From positions 2,480,001 through 2,544,000 of the forward strand of contig NZ_CP134196.1 of assembly GCF_031585635.1 (NCBI RefSeq): a stretch of 64,000 nt of DNA, given 5' to 3'. The DNA comes from Paraburkholderia sp. FT54. GTDB taxonomy: Bacteria > Pseudomonadota > Gammaproteobacteria > Burkholderiales > Burkholderiaceae. This document shows positions 8,456-18,007 of the stretch, in pieces (position 1 is the first letter of the stretch; each line of letters starts with the position of its first letter). The notes beneath the pieces are model-generated. The model was not told the origin of the DNA and did not search any database. It worked only from the letters and a program-made list of their open reading frames with translations. Position numbers and translations under genes: made by a program.

Positions 8456-9583
8456 TCTATGGAGTCTTAGCTCCAGGCCCTTCGCTCCGGCCAGCGGTTG
8501 CACATCCTCGACGATGTCGTGTAAAAGCATGGGCAGCACGACCTCCTGAATTTCTAGACTCCATGTGCCAGACTCGAGACGGCTGATATCCAGCGCGCCA
8601 TTGATCATCCCTTCCATCGCATCCACTTGCCTCTGCGCGATCGATACGTGTTCGGCCAGACTAGTTGATTGAATGCTCCGCTCAACATGATTCAACTTCA
8701 GCCCGAGCGTTGTGAGCGGTTGCCGCAAGTCATGGCTTATCGCGGCGATAAACTGGTTCTTTTCCGCTATTGCCGCTTCAGCCTGCGAGCGAGCTTCCTC
8801 GAGAATGACCTCGTTTACACTTGCGCGCTTCTGATCATTGCAAATAAACCATGCCATGAAAAAATAGCCAACTAGTTGAGCGGTATTCCAGTCGAACATT
8901 CCCGGTCGCTTGATAAATAGGACGGGTCCCATGCTGAATCCGAACGGGATAGCGCTAAACACGAGCGAACCTAAGGTCGCACGAAGACTGGGGGCGAGCA
9001 GCAACAGGGTAAATGCCTGGCTGATCATCGTCAGCTCGAAGAAGTTATACCTGCGCAATATGAAGTGGTAACCATGGAGCAGCGCGAAGTCGGGTGGAGT
9101 CAACCCAAAGCCGCCCGCCGCCCACCAAAGCGATGTCAGGACGATCAACCCAGCCCATGCCCAGTGCGTCTGCTCGATCGCGTCGACGTCCCCGTGCTTC
9201 GGCAGCGACATGGTCTTCTTCAGTAAATAGATTGCTACAGGAGCGGCCATCCCCCACAGCCCGAACATCCACACGACACTGAACCAGAATCCGTATCCGA
9301 CGGGTAGATCCCACGATCCAAATACGAACCAGAAGGAGCTTCCGGCCAGCAGCAGCGCGGTCCAATATACTGTTCGACGGGACAGTGAGCTCAGCAATTC
9401 GCGTTTGACGAGGAGGTTCTGCTCGGGACTAAGTGATGCAACCGGTCCCAGAATAAGATCCCTATATTCGATGAATCGGCGGCGCCCGATTTTCTGAACC
9501 GCTTCACTCACGCTCAGCGATGTTTTTCCCCCGCGTTTTTCTCCTGTGTCGGAATCAATTCGTGTTTGAGTAAAGGACGCCAT
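8456..9583 (-). pseudogene. N-terminal half of hybrid histidine kinase 2
   Basis: This is the 5' part of the second hybrid kinase: a membrane sensor with about six hydrophobic segments followed by the HisKA box 'AAISHDLRQPLTTLGLKL'. The frame enters the IS110-family element and stops after about five foreign codons. Compared with kinase 1 the sensor is clearly related ('LLLLAPSLRATLGSLV' is shared) but has many substitutions, while the HisKA part is much closer. A truncated protein with sensor and phospho-acceptor His but no ATPase domain could still be made. The remaining half is at 6051-6908. Confidence 0.9.
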
Positions 9584-9649
9584 GGGAGGCCTCCGAGCAT
9601 CGGCTACGGCATGCGTCCCATTGTGCTACTTCGCCTCCAGCAAGTCGAT

Positions 9650-9684
9650 GAACAGGTGTTCCGGTCGTTGCCGAACAAAAGTTC
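9650..9684 (-). promoter_or_regulatory. Paired GAAC/GTTC palindromes upstream of kinase 2
   Basis: GAACAGGTGTTC at 9650-9661 and GAACAAAAGTTC at 9673-9684 are both inverted repeats, 23 bp apart from start to start, as upstream of kinase 1. The first has perfect 5-bp arms here and is degraded in the other copy. A shared operator is the likely reading. Confidence 0.4.
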
Positions 9685-10217
9685 AGGTCCACCTAAGTAA
9701 ACTCTTCTTGAAATCGCTGTTTGTCATGCTCGGCATTCAGCGGGAAAACCGGTCGGAACGGCTGAGAGAGGCCAGACATCGGGGCATTTTCCGACACCGC
9801 ACACCGGCAACTCGCAGTTGTCCAGGTTAAGTACGTCGCAAAGCAAACCTAACTTTTATTCGCGGACAACGGAACATTTAATGCCGAACATCAAATAGGC
9901 ACTCTCACTACATCTGACATGGCTGATCAAAAGAATAATGAAACATAATTCGACACAAGGAAGGTGTACTTCGCCGCGCAATGACACACGCTCTTTTCTG
10001 GCCCCATGCCGATTCGAATACGGCCCTATGACTGGCCAATGAAAAGGTGCAGTGCATATCCACGCACCGTCCGCTTTTCCTGCTACCTCGACGCTGCGAT
10101 ATTTGATCCGGCTGTGTCGGCCCGACGAGTCTCGGCACTCCGTACTTCGGCAGCTGATCGCCCGATCCGCGCCGTCTTGACACGACGCCCCGTTCAACCA
10201 ATTCAAGGAGTTTCACC
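9685..10217. other. Intergenic region without a recognisable gene
   Basis: The sequence between kinase 2's upstream region and the DUF4148 gene carries only Arg/Ser-rich open frames with no family signature. An AT-rich part near 9845-9960 probably holds promoter elements, but I could not fix one. Confidence 0.4.
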
Positions 10218-10598
10218 ATGAAAACTTTTGTATGCCTCGCCCTCGCCAGCGCTGCACTTGCCAGCCCGGTCATCAGCGTCGCTCAAAGCAGCGCGCCCCT
10301 CACTCGCGCGCAGGTGCGCTCGGAACTGGTCCGTATCGAGCAGGCCGGCTACCACATCGGCGACGGCGACGAAACGACCTATCCCGTGCAAATTCAGGCA
10401 GCAGAAGCGAAGACCGCCGCACAGGACAGCCAGCAGGCCGCCAGCACCTCTGCACAGGACAGCCGGCAAGCAGCCGAGAACGCCGTTGGCGGCACGACGC
10501 TCAACGGCACCTCGGCCGCCGGCAGTTCGATGCATCTGGCACAGCCTTCGTCATGCGTCGGGCCTGCAGATTATTGCAACACCTTCTTCGGCCACTGA
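10218..10598 (+). CDS. DUF4148 domain-containing exported protein
   Basis: A 126-residue protein with a clear signal peptide (MKTFVCLALASAALASP..., probable cut after residue 22). It is followed by the DUF4148 signature 'LTRAQVRSELVRIEQAGY' and an Ala/Gln-rich middle with two near repeats of 'AQDSQQAA'. Three Cys residues lie in the last 20 positions, where disulfides could form in the periplasm. An AAGGAG box 8 bp before the ATG supports the start. Proteins of this family are abundant in Burkholderia and relatives, and their role is unknown. Neighbours give no functional clue. Confidence 0.85.
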   Translation: MKTFVCLALASAALASPVISVAQSSAPLTRAQVRSELVRIEQAGYHIGDGDETTYPVQIQAAEAKTAAQDSQQAASTSAQDSRQAAENAVGGTTLNGTSAAGSSMHLAQPSSCVGPADYCNTFFGH

Positions 10599-11626
10599 CT
10601 ACCGCCTGCTAGCCAGGCGTCTCTCAGACAATTCCGCTAAGTGGGCTCTCCCTATCGCGACATCAGCAACGCAGAGCAATTTGAGTATGTGCGGTAGCAC
10701 ACCACGCCGCACCGACGTTAGCGGGAACATTTCCTGGACGCCAGTAGTGAGTACCCTCTGCGAGGCAACGCCGTTCCCGGGTGTTCGTGTGTTGCCTCGG
10801 ACAGGGGGTATACCAATGGAAACGATTGCGATGAGGCCTCGCCTGTTGGTGTTGGCGAGACGGTGCTGTCATGCGGCATGGTTATCAGGCTGCCCGACCG
10901 CACTCGTCGCCGCGCATGAGCCAGCAAGTACCCAAAGTCCGCCCACCACCGTTGCCCCGACCTACAAGGTCGGAGACACCCCAGAATCCGTTGCCCGCTC
11001 CTCGCAACGGCCCATCCTGCTTTCCCGGTTTCCCGTGTCTCGTCGCACCGCTTCTTGCACGACGTGCGGCGACTGATGATCGCTTCACTGACGCCCCAAA
11101 CTGGCGCCCGCAAAGGGCGGCCTCCACGAAACTGAATGAGTCTTTGCGACCCGTTGCTGACGGTCGCGCCGGTCCGCTTTCAGGATGGCTAGTTACGAAA
11201 ACGTTTGACACGAGCGGCGGTCCGAAGCTGCAGGCCGCGATCCGTCCGCTCGATGGAAGGTCGGCCGCGATCGCTATGCTCTCGCGGCCGCCGTGAGTAC
11301 GCCTATAAGCCATGCCGCGTCTCGGTCGAAACGCGCACGATAGTCCGTCGTAGCTTCATCAGCAAGCCGTATCGTAGATTCAACATAGTGTGCATGATTC
11401 GTGAGGGAATCGTCGAGCCGACTGATAGTCTGACAACGGCGCTCGTGAGCGTCATATTGCAGGGAGTCGGCCGCGTGACGCGGGCCGCGATGAAAGGGAA
11501 ACTCGCCGGCGGGGGTCGCGCGCGACACGGTCGTAAGTTACTCCGACCTGCGTGCGTAAAGCAGCGACGTCGAATCCGGAGGGGAATGTTAATGCCATGA
11601 TTGAAACTCCGTGTTTTGGATTACGG
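10599..11626. other. Intergenic region, possible gene remains
   Basis: About 1 kb with no convincing intact gene. A plus-strand frame at 10816-11076 starts MRPRLLVLARRCC a few codons in, carries 'AAWLSGC' like a lipobox, then a Pro/Thr linker, and could be a decayed small lipoprotein. It has no strong ribosome binding site and ends in unrelated-looking sequence. 11300-11600 shows nothing I can name. Confidence 0.3.
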
Positions 11627-12643
11627 TCAACCCCTGATCGGTGCGAGCGCGGTGCTAATCCGTAGCGCTTGTTCCGGCGAGATCATTGCATTGAGCATTT
11701 CGCCGAACCGCGGAATCTGCACGCCCGACACGATGTACTGGAAGCGATATGCTGCGAGGACAGTGGACGTCACGGTCTCGATCTCGACGGGCGTCATGAA
11801 GCGGTCGCAAAGTCCGATGAAATAGCCCGTGTCTGCCGCCGACTGAGCCTGCAGGATCGCGTCCACGGCGCCCACCAGCGCAATCAGGTCGTCCACGGCT
11901 GCATCGCGCGCGTGCGGCATGAGTTTCGCGTTCTCGCGTACCCATTCCAGTTCATCCAGAATCGCGTGCTGCGATTCCTCCTTCCAGTGGAACAGGAACA
12001 CATCCTTAAACAGGGGCGAAAGCTCGCTGTCGGGCTCGATGCTGGCTCGATAGTGCGCCTGTGTGAATAGTTCAATCAGGCACGTCAGCGCGAGAACCGA
12101 CCAAGTCGACTTGCCCAACACGACTGATGCGACGTCGTCGGGCCGCGGCTCGAACGTGTATCCCGGAGGCATCTCGGCACCGATCATCGTCTCGATGCGG
12201 CGAAACAATTCCTGATGCTTTAGCTCTTCGTCGGTGAAGCGAACCAGCGCCTCGAGTGCGATCTGGTCGCCAAGCCAGTGGTCGCGGCTCACTTCGAGCA
12301 TCTTGGCGCCGATGAAACGCTCGACCAGGCCGAAGATATTGGCGTACGAGCGACCCTGGATCTGCGACAGCAGGCGGCGCTCGATGACGTCCAGGAACGG
12401 CAGGCGATCGACGAACGACAGGCCGTCAGGCAGAAACTTCATCGTGAAGTCGAATTTGCGATCGCGAAGCACGTCGCGATCAATGTCCCACCGGATGCGC
12501 TTGGACACTTCCACGCACTTTGCGTAGCGCACGGTATCGACGTACGGTTGCGAGACAGGTTGATGAATGTCGGCAACGGCATGCCGGATCCTGATTGCGG
12601 CGAGATCGGTATTGTGCAAGGAAGGTGATTTGACTGCGGACAT
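11627..12643 (-). CDS. Ferritin-like diiron protein
   Basis: A 338-residue, mostly helical protein. Two EExxH motifs, E139-E140-x2-H143 ('FTDEELKHQE') and E222-E223-x2-H226 ('HWKEESQHAI'), with further Glu/His candidates E108, E191 and H197, form the ligand set of a carboxylate-bridged diiron centre in a ferritin-like four-helix bundle. This resembles N-oxygenases of the AurF kind and related uncharacterised diiron enzymes. No signal peptide or membrane segment is seen, so it should be cytosolic. It is divergent from an AraC regulator across a 426-bp spacer, which suggests inducer-dependent expression. Diiron chemistry is well supported; the substrate is unknown. Confidence 0.75.
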   Translation of the reverse strand: MSAVKSPSLHNTDLAAIRIRHAVADIHQPVSQPYVDTVRYAKCVEVSKRIRWDIDRDVLRDRKFDFTMKFLPDGLSFVDRLPFLDVIERRLLSQIQGRSYANIFGLVERFIGAKMLEVSRDHWLGDQIALEALVRFTDEELKHQELFRRIETMIGAEMPPGYTFEPRPDDVASVVLGKSTWSVLALTCLIELFTQAHYRASIEPDSELSPLFKDVFLFHWKEESQHAILDELEWVRENAKLMPHARDAAVDDLIALVGAVDAILQAQSAADTGYFIGLCDRFMTPVEIETVTSTVLAAYRFQYIVSGVQIPRFGEMLNAMISPEQALRISTALAPIRG

Positions 12644-13069
12644 GACGCACTCCTGAGAGACGGGCTGGTTTTGCTGTGAAAATGCGGTCGAGGCATGTCT
12701 AAAGACTGACGACGGCGGCTAGAGTCCACGCCGGTGAATTCGCATTTGTCCCTCGACACCTGCGCCGCGCAACCTCATGGCGTTGCGGTTGATGTGAGCA
12801 AAGCAGTGGGAGCGCTCGTCGACGGCACGACGCGCCACATGGGCTCGCGAAATCACCAGGTTCGTTTGGAGCAGGCGCATACAACTCATACTTGACCCGC
12901 CTGTTTCGCGGAGTACGCCACGATCCTCATGGCTGCCCTCCCCGATCGAATCTTCTTGTCGTGTGTTGGCCTTCAGGCATGGTGCTAGTATCCCGACGGT
13001 AGGCGCGAAATTGAATAGCCGGGCGTCCAGCTTTCTTGTGCGTGACCCCAACATCGCTTAACCGCTGCC
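12644..13069. other. Divergent regulatory spacer
   Basis: This 426-bp region separates the diiron gene (minus) from the AraC gene (plus) and should contain both promoters. I see no coding sequence and no strong symmetric operator, as expected for AraC proteins, which usually bind direct repeats. Confidence 0.4.
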
Positions 13070-14101
13070 ATGGATGCTCTCTCCGATGTCTTGCGCGTCA
13101 TCCAATTGACCGGGGCGGTCCACCTCGACGGCAGCTTCTCTGCGCCTTGGTGCGTCATCGGGCAAGCCGATTCGGCGCTTTGTTCGGCATACTTGCCGCG
13201 CTCCGAGCGCGTCGTCTCGTTCCATCTCGTGACAGAAGGAAGGTGCTGGGCGATGCTGCCAGGCGATCCGGCAAGCACGCTGCAGGCGGAGGCAGGGGAT
13301 GTCATCGTGGTGCCGCAGGGCGAGACCCACGTGTTAGGCAGTTCCACCGATCTGTTGCCGGAGTTCCTGGCGCCGCTATTGGCAAATCAGGTCGAGGCGA
13401 AACCGGGTGAAGTCATGACACTCGTCCACGGCGGTGGCGGGGAGCTCACTCGCATGGTGTGCGGCTTTCTCGCAATGCAGGACAATTCGAGAAATCCTTT
13501 GCTATCCGCGCTGCCGAGGCTGTTCAAGGTGGGCATGCGCGGACCCGGCGCGTCGTGGCTCGAACCGTCATTGCGCTTCGCGACCGAAGAGGCGGCCTCG
13601 GCGCAGGCGGGCAGCGCCACCGTGCTGGCCAAGCTTGCGGAGCTGGTCTTCGTCGAAGCGGTGCGTCGTTACGTAGGCACGATGGCCGGGGATCGCAAGG
13701 GCTGGCTGGCGGGATTGCGTGATCGCTTCGTCGCACGGGCGCTCGCGCTGATGCATGCGCGGCCGGTGTACGCCTGGACTGTTGAAGCTCTCGCCCGCGA
13801 GGTAGGCATCTCGCGTTCGGGGCTGGCACAGCGCTTTACCGAGCTGGTCGGGCTACCGCCGATGCAGTATCTGGCTTTGTGGCGCTTGCAACTCGCCGCG
13901 CGGCAGCTTCGCCTCACTGATTCGTCGCTAGCGTCGGTCGCCGAGGCTGTTGGTTACGAATCGGAAGCCTCATTCAATCGCGCGTTCAAGAGGGAGTTCG
14001 GTGAGCCGCCGGCGACGTGGCGCAGGAATACAGTCGGCGCCGCGACTCGGGACAAGGACCGCAAGAGCGGCGCTGCATTGGACGGTAGTGCCTCGGACTG
14101 A
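13070..14101 (+). CDS. AraC-family regulator with cupin sensor domain
   Basis: A 343-residue regulator. Residues about 10-190 form a cupin-type ligand domain ('LQAEAGDVIVVPQGETHVL' is the typical turn). Residues about 225-325 are the AraC DNA-binding domain with two helix-turn-helix motifs: 'WTVEALAREVGISRSGLAQR' and 'SLASVAEAVGYESEASFNRA', ending in 'FKREFGEPPATWRR'. The C-terminal tail is charged and variable. Divergence from the diiron gene suggests that it controls that gene in response to a small molecule. Confidence 0.88.
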   Translation: MDALSDVLRVIQLTGAVHLDGSFSAPWCVIGQADSALCSAYLPRSERVVSFHLVTEGRCWAMLPGDPASTLQAEAGDVIVVPQGETHVLGSSTDLLPEFLAPLLANQVEAKPGEVMTLVHGGGGELTRMVCGFLAMQDNSRNPLLSALPRLFKVGMRGPGASWLEPSLRFATEEAASAQAGSATVLAKLAELVFVEAVRRYVGTMAGDRKGWLAGLRDRFVARALALMHARPVYAWTVEALAREVGISRSGLAQRFTELVGLPPMQYLALWRLQLAARQLRLTDSSLASVAEAVGYESEASFNRAFKREFGEPPATWRRNTVGAATRDKDRKSGAALDGSASD

Positions 14102-14512
14102 CGAACGACCAAAGAGGCCGGGGGTGTCAAATTTGAGCGGACGGTGATCGCCTCACACGTGCTTCACGCAGGGGTACTAACTCGGTGGTGGCGTGCCGCG
14201 AGATTTGCGACGACCGACCGTCATCGACCCGGAAGGGACCGTGGCCCTCCTCGAAAACGGTCATTCCAACAAGCCGAAAGGGAAATGTGATGCCGACACC
14301 GATAGTCGGTCTGTTCGAGAGCGTGTGTGGTTTCCGAGTACTGAAGCGATCGATTTATCGATGAGTCGGTCGCTGCTGTGCGCTACGGCAAAGCAAGTAC
14401 TGGTAAGCTTGCCAACCTACGCTAGCGCTCTCAGAACGGGCTAGTGCTCAACATAAAGTTCAGCCGCACGGGGCGAATCAAAACTGGACGAAAATCAGCG
14501 CTGAGCGCTGCA
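14102..14512. other. Intergenic region before second AraC gene
   Basis: About 0.4 kb with no supported gene. A GTG at 14443 opens the AraC frame 23 codons before the more plausible ATG at 14513; that extension is Lys/Arg-rich and poorly supported. Confidence 0.4.
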
Positions 14513-15586
14513 ATGAAAGACGACCCGCTACACACTGCTATACCGCTAAGCCGCTTGTTGTTGCCGCCTGAGCCGCCGATGCTCGCGCCCGGCATCGTGC
14601 ACAGCAACTTCAGCGTCCAAGGCGACGCCCGTCAAAGCTTCCTGGCCTGGCAGGAGCGCATGAGTCCTGTCTACGACATACGGCCTTCGTCAACGCAAGT
14701 TGAGGCCAGGTTCGATGCATCGCTGTCTCGTTACACGATCGACAATCTGAGTTTCTTCGACTTCCGCACCGGGCCGAACCTGGCCGTGCGATCTTTGGGT
14801 CGGGTCTCGACCGAAAGCGTTCGCGACATTACCTTTAGCGTTTTCCTTGGCGGGCCACCGGCGCAGTTCCTGGGCAGCAAGCCCCGGTCCGACGCGCCGC
14901 ACATGCCGCAAGTGCCAAGTATCCTCGCGCTGGACATGGATCAGCCGTGCTCAATCCGGAGTTTCCATGGTCGGCTACTGCTCCTTTTTGTGCCGCGAGC
15001 GCTGGTGGAAAGGTCGTTCCCAGACGCCGCCTCGCTGCATGGCCGCTCGATTCACGCCACCACCCCTCTGACGCGCATACTGATTGAACATCTGGTGGCG
15101 CTCAAGCGACAAATTGTCGGACTGAGCAAGGAGGAAGCGCATCAGTCCCTTCTCACCGCAGCAGAGCTACTCGTCGCAGCTTTCAGCCGTCAAGCGGGTC
15201 TTTCCGGCAACGGCCGCGCGGCGGTACGTGCTGCTGTGTATGGACAAGTCCGGCGGCATGTCGAGGCCAATCTGCACGATCCGGATTTGTCGCCTGACAG
15301 CGTGTTGGCATCGCTGCATCTCTCGCGTGCCAGCGTGTATCGCATATTTGAGCATGAAGGTGGGTTGGCCGCTTATATCCGCAGCCGCAGGCTGCGAATG
15401 GCGGCCGATGAGTTGGTGCGCTTTCCGCATCTGGAGGTACAGGACATTGCCTCGGGGTTGGGTTTCAATGATGCGTCGAGTTTTACGCGTGCATTCCGTC
15501 GTGCCTTCGACATCGCGCCACGGGACTTGCACGAGTACGCACCGTTGCTCCAGCGCGGACATGCAAGACGGGAGCGCTTCACGTAA
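14513..15586 (+). CDS. AraC-family regulator (AraC_binding_2 type)
   Basis: A regulator of about 357 residues counted from the ATG at 14513; the frame is open upstream to 14443. The N-terminal two thirds resemble the AraC_binding_2 ligand domain ('SVFLGGPPAQF', 'GRLLLLFVPRALVERSF'). The last 100 residues are an AraC-type domain: 'SPDSVLASLHLSRASVYRIF' and 'EVQDIASGLGFNDASSFTRA' are the two helix-turn-helix parts, followed by 'FRRAFDIAPRDLHEYA'. No catabolic genes adjoin it; an IS3 remnant follows directly, so its original target may have been displaced. Confidence 0.82.
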   Translation: MKDDPLHTAIPLSRLLLPPEPPMLAPGIVHSNFSVQGDARQSFLAWQERMSPVYDIRPSSTQVEARFDASLSRYTIDNLSFFDFRTGPNLAVRSLGRVSTESVRDITFSVFLGGPPAQFLGSKPRSDAPHMPQVPSILALDMDQPCSIRSFHGRLLLLFVPRALVERSFPDAASLHGRSIHATTPLTRILIEHLVALKRQIVGLSKEEAHQSLLTAAELLVAAFSRQAGLSGNGRAAVRAAVYGQVRRHVEANLHDPDLSPDSVLASLHLSRASVYRIFEHEGGLAAYIRSRRLRMAADELVRFPHLEVQDIASGLGFNDASSFTRAFRRAFDIAPRDLHEYAPLLQRGHARRERFT

Positions 15587-15600
15587 ACCGTGAATGTTGA

Positions 15601-15880
15601 GAGAACCGGCAATTGCGCGAGGACAACGCGCTGCTAAAAAAAGCTTCGACCTTCTTTGCGCGGGAACTGAAGTGACTTACCGCGTGGTAACTCACTTGCA
15701 ACAGGAGGCCGTATCGGTCAGTGACGCCTGCCGGGTTTTGCAGGTGAGCCGCTCTGGCTACTACGCGCACCGGCGTGCCAGGCCGAGCGCAAGGCGCCTG
15801 CAGGAACAGACCCACGTCAAGGCAGCATTCGCCGCCAGCGGCGCGAGCTAGATGATCGAGCGATTCACGTCTATGCGTCC
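15601..15880 (+). pseudogene. IS3-family transposase remnant (end of OrfA, start of OrfB)
   Basis: Codons from 15601 encode the end of OrfA (ENRQLREDNALLKKASTFFA...) and stop at 15675. A second frame carries the start of OrfB, with 'SVSDACRVLQVSRSGYYAHR', until a stop at 15849. The run of seven A before GC near 15636 is the kind of slippery site IS3 elements use to fuse OrfA and OrfB by -1 frameshifting. The DDE catalytic core is missing, so this is a dead piece of about 280 bp. Its downstream limit is unclear. Confidence 0.75.
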
Positions 15881-16026
15881 GATCCTTCGCTGGCGCCGCC
15901 GTCGGATGTGGGCCTCGCCCGATTTCCCTATTGCCGTTGGCGTGACTGAAGTATCCTTCCTCTTGAGACGGCGGTACCGCCCTACTATCCGCATAGTGGG
16001 TCCTTTCGATCACCACCATCAGACAG

Positions 16027-17766
16027 ATGCAATCCGACGAGCCAAGTCCTGGAGGCGGGCAAGCAGCGGACCCCGCTCGGGGATGGTTCCGCTGGCTGCC
16101 GGGCCTGAGGATGCTCAAGGCGTACAGGTCCAGCTGGCTGCCAAGCGATCTGACGGCGGGGCTTGTATTGACCACCATGCTGGTGCCTGTCGGCATTGCA
16201 TATGCGGAAGCATCAGGGGTTCCCGGCGTCTACGGTCTCTATGCGACGATCATTCCACTGCTCGCCTATGCGGTGTTTGGTCCCAGCCGGATTCTTGTTC
16301 TCGGGCCTGATTCCGCACTGGCTGCGCCGATTCTCGCTGTCATCGTACCGATCGCCGGCAGCGATCCGTCGCGCGCCATTGCGGTGGCCAGCATGATGGC
16401 AATCGTCTCCGGCCTGTTCTGTATCGTGATGGGCCTCCTGCGGCTCGGCTTCATTACGGAACTGTTGTCCAAGCCGATTCGATACGGCTACATGAACGGA
16501 ATCGCGCTGACCGTCCTGATCAGCCAGTTGCCGAAGCTTTTCGCGATTTCCATCGACGACCAGGGACCCCTGCGGGACCTCCTGAATCTCGGCACCGCCC
16601 TCGCTGCGGGCAAGGCCAACTGGTACAGCTTCGCGGTGGGCGCGGGGAGTCTCGTGCTGATCCTTTTGCTCAAGCGTTTCGAGAAGGTTCCGGGCATTTT
16701 GATCGCGGTTGTCCTCGCGACGCTGTGTGTCACCGTGTTCAACCTGGACACTGTTGGGGTGAAAGTGCTGGGCAAAATTCCCCAAGGCCTGCCGTCCTTT
16801 GCGTTGCCATGGGTCGGTGATGCCGATCTCGTCAGGATAATACTTGGCGGCTGCGCGGTCGCGCTGATCTCATTTGCGGATACCAGCGTGCTGTCGCGTA
16901 CCTTCGCGGCGCGCTTCCATACTCGCGTCGATCCGAACCAGGAGATGGTGGGGCTTGGAGCAGCCAATCTTGCCGCTGGCTTCTTTCAGGGTTTCCCGAT
17001 CAGCAGCAGCTCGTCGCGAACCCCCGTGGCGGAAGCGGCTGGCGCCAAAACCCAGATGACGGGCGTCGTCGGCGCGGTAGCGGTGGCGGTGCTTCTGATG
17101 GCTGCACCAAATCTGATGCGGTATCTGCCTAATAGTGCCCTGGCTGCCGTCGTCATTGCCGCAGCCCTCGGTCTGTTCGAATTTGCGGACCTCAAACGCA
17201 TCTATCGCATCCAGCAATGGGAATTCTGGCTCTCGATCGTCTGCTTTGCCGGTGTCGCGGTTTTCGGAGCGATTCCCGGCATCTGTATCGCGGTAGTGAT
17301 CGCGGTCATCGAATTTCTGTGGGACGGCTGGCGGCCCCATTTCGCCGTTCTCGGTAGCGTGGAGGGTTTGCGTGGATATCACGACATCACGCGCTACCCG
17401 CAGGCGGCGCGCATCCCTGGGCTCCTGCTGTTTCGCTGGGACGCGCCGCTCTTCTTCGCGAATGCCGAACTCTTCCAGCAACGCCTGCTGGAAGCCATTG
17501 AGGAATCGCCGACGCCCATCAGGAGAGTGGTGGTGGCGGCTGAACCCGTCACCAGCGTGGACGTCACATCGGCCGACATGCTGCGGGAACTGAGCCGGAT
17601 GCTGAGAGAGCGCGGCGTCGCACTGCACTTCGCTGAAATGAAAGACCCCGTGCGCGACAAGCTCAAACGTTTCGAGCTGTCCGACATCATCGGTGATGAG
17701 GGCTTCCATCCTACCGTGGGCAGCGCGGTCGATGACTACGTTGCCCGCACGGACAGCGCGCCGTGA
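16027..17766 (+). CDS. SulP-family anion transporter with STAS domain
   Basis: A 579-residue inner-membrane transporter. Residues about 40-430 contain 10-12 hydrophobic segments with the SulP signatures 'DLTAGLVLTTMLVPVGIAYA' and 'FPISSSSSRTPVAEAAGAKT'. Residues about 445-570 form a STAS domain ('VVVAAEPVTSVDVTSADMLREL') thought to regulate the family in the cytosol. Substrates in bacteria include sulfate, bicarbonate and C4-dicarboxylates; nothing in the neighbourhood chooses between them. The start is supported by the family N-terminus 'WFRWLPGLRMLKAY'. It appears to be a single-gene unit. Confidence 0.9.
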   Translation: MQSDEPSPGGGQAADPARGWFRWLPGLRMLKAYRSSWLPSDLTAGLVLTTMLVPVGIAYAEASGVPGVYGLYATIIPLLAYAVFGPSRILVLGPDSALAAPILAVIVPIAGSDPSRAIAVASMMAIVSGLFCIVMGLLRLGFITELLSKPIRYGYMNGIALTVLISQLPKLFAISIDDQGPLRDLLNLGTALAAGKANWYSFAVGAGSLVLILLLKRFEKVPGILIAVVLATLCVTVFNLDTVGVKVLGKIPQGLPSFALPWVGDADLVRIILGGCAVALISFADTSVLSRTFAARFHTRVDPNQEMVGLGAANLAAGFFQGFPISSSSSRTPVAEAAGAKTQMTGVVGAVAVAVLLMAAPNLMRYLPNSALAAVVIAAALGLFEFADLKRIYRIQQWEFWLSIVCFAGVAVFGAIPGICIAVVIAVIEFLWDGWRPHFAVLGSVEGLRGYHDITRYPQAARIPGLLLFRWDAPLFFANAELFQQRLLEAIEESPTPIRRVVVAAEPVTSVDVTSADMLRELSRMLRERGVALHFAEMKDPVRDKLKRFELSDIIGDEGFHPTVGSAVDDYVARTDSAP

Positions 17767-18007
17767 CGGGTCATCGACTGCCTGAATGTTACGACGGTCC
17801 GCAAGCCGCCCGACACTCGCCACCAACTACGACGTAAGGTCGTTGAGCCCAGCACCCCTGCGCCGTCTCCAAAGTAATGCGCGTAGGCAAAATTCAGCAC
17901 ATGGCGGATCGGCATGCGGGCGCGCGCCAGCGTGTCCATAGGCTCAGTTGCTGCGCCATGGCTGCCCCCGAACGACATCCGACGAATCGCCGAAGCTGCG
18001 CGCCGCG

